From NCBI GenBank assembly GCA_018666555.1, contig JABIZD010000153.1:1-64000 (forward strand): 64,000 nt of DNA, read 5' to 3'. This document shows positions 63,726-64,000 of the stretch, piece after piece. A program made the position numbers and the translations under genes. The stretch is from Gammaproteobacteria bacterium (lineage in GTDB: Bacteria; Pseudomonadota; Gammaproteobacteria; Pseudomonadales; Azotimanducaceae). Every line of letters begins with the position of its first letter. The stretch's first letter is position 1. The notes below the pieces were generated by a model. That model was not told the DNA's origin, did no database searches, and was given only the letters and a program-made list of their open reading frames with translations.

Positions 63726-64000
63726 TTAACTTCGTAGCAGACGTCCGGGCGTTGCGCCGCTGTACTCGTTGTTAGTCAGTAGGATTTCGCCATTGACGAC
63801 GGTATTGAGGATGCCATCAGCAGTTTGCTTGAGTCGAGTGGCACCGGCCGGCAGGTCGTGGACCACTTCCGGCATCTGCGGTCCTATGGTATCTGGATCA
63901 AAGACAACAATATCTCCAGCCATCCCTTCACGAAGTAGACCACGATCGTGCAGGCCCCACATGGTGGCGGTGTTATAGGTTATCTGGCGTACAGCTTCTT
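63726..64000 (-). CDS. D-aminoacylase-like amidohydrolase, C-terminal part
   Basis: The frame is open to the right edge, so the front of the gene is outside the window. The visible 91 codons include ITYNTATMWGLHDRGLLREG and ADIVVFD-like GDIVVFDPDTIGPQMP, then GILNTVVNGEILL, the characteristic end of the N-acyl-D-amino-acid deacylase/D-aminoacylase group (amidohydrolase 3). These cytoplasmic zinc enzymes release D-amino acids or similar from N-acyl forms. The C-terminus at LLRS is complete. The metal-binding part is not visible. Confidence 0.8.
   Translation of the reverse strand, partial: EAVRQITYNTATMWGLHDRGLLREGMAGDIVVFDPDTIGPQMPEVVHDLPAGATRLKQTADGILNTVVNGEILLTNNEYSGATPGRLLRS

Overview
The window looks like part of the chromosome of a marine or environmental gammaproteobacterium, with relatives perhaps in the Cellvibrionales/Pseudomonadales; that placement is inferred from gene content only (TonB-dependent receptors, a CYP153-type P450, paired class III CoA-transferase domains, APH-like phosphotransferases, LLM flavoproteins, many exported c-type cytochromes and quinoproteins). 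I see no rRNA, tRNA, CRISPR array, prophage or intact insertion sequence. Coding density is high and strands alternate often, so most transcription units hold one to four genes.

Layout. 0.4-1.5 kb: malonate carrier subunits madL/madM. 1.8-4.2 kb: a TonB-dependent receptor interrupted by an in-frame TGA. 4.4-10.6 kb: minus-strand SDR, Tat-exported M19 dipeptidase homologue, MlrC-like M81 peptidase, class C beta-lactamase-like hydrolase and GFA-fold protein. 10.9-18.2 kb: YeiB-like membrane protein, two APH-like phosphotransferases, an LLM oxidoreductase, a lipoprotein of unknown function and an MFS symporter. 18.8-25.8 kb: a tandem CaiB/BaiF fusion, exported YceI, a 2-hydroxyacid dehydrogenase/2-oxopent-4-enoate hydratase pair, an amidohydrolase and a small unknown protein. 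26.2-28.6 kb: CYP153-type P450 divergent from an AraC-type regulator, with an inverted repeat between them. 28.8-34.1 kb: exported caspase-like protein, ankyrin-repeat protein and a TPR protein whose start region is seven tandem copies of a Shine-Dalgarno-plus-ATG unit. 34.8-44.8 kb: LLM oxidoreductase, acyl-CoA dehydrogenase, a second (intact) TonB-dependent receptor followed by duplicated terminators, a porin, a carboxyltransferase and an exported dienelactone hydrolase.

44.9-53.7 kb is the most coherent block. A minus-strand operon encodes four exported proteins: an NHL-propeller protein, a Tat-dependent flavin amine oxidase, a di-heme cytochrome c and a RidA-family imine deaminase. Next come a HupE/UreJ membrane protein, another NHL propeller and a PQQ-type dehydrogenase with its own cytochrome c. 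I read this as periplasmic amine and alcohol oxidation feeding electrons to the respiratory chain, with RidA clearing the imine product outside the cytoplasm.

53.9-63 kb: a PuuB-like FAD oxidoreductase, an NhaC antiporter, and a plus-strand run of amidohydrolase, ThDP enzyme, neurotransmitter:sodium symporter and second NhaC. The right end holds a 14-bp tandem repeat array related to one at 5.3 kb, a frameshifted copB remnant and the end of a D-aminoacylase-like amidohydrolase that runs off the edge. Overall the region is a set of small catabolic and uptake modules plus several unusual repeat structures at regulatory positions.
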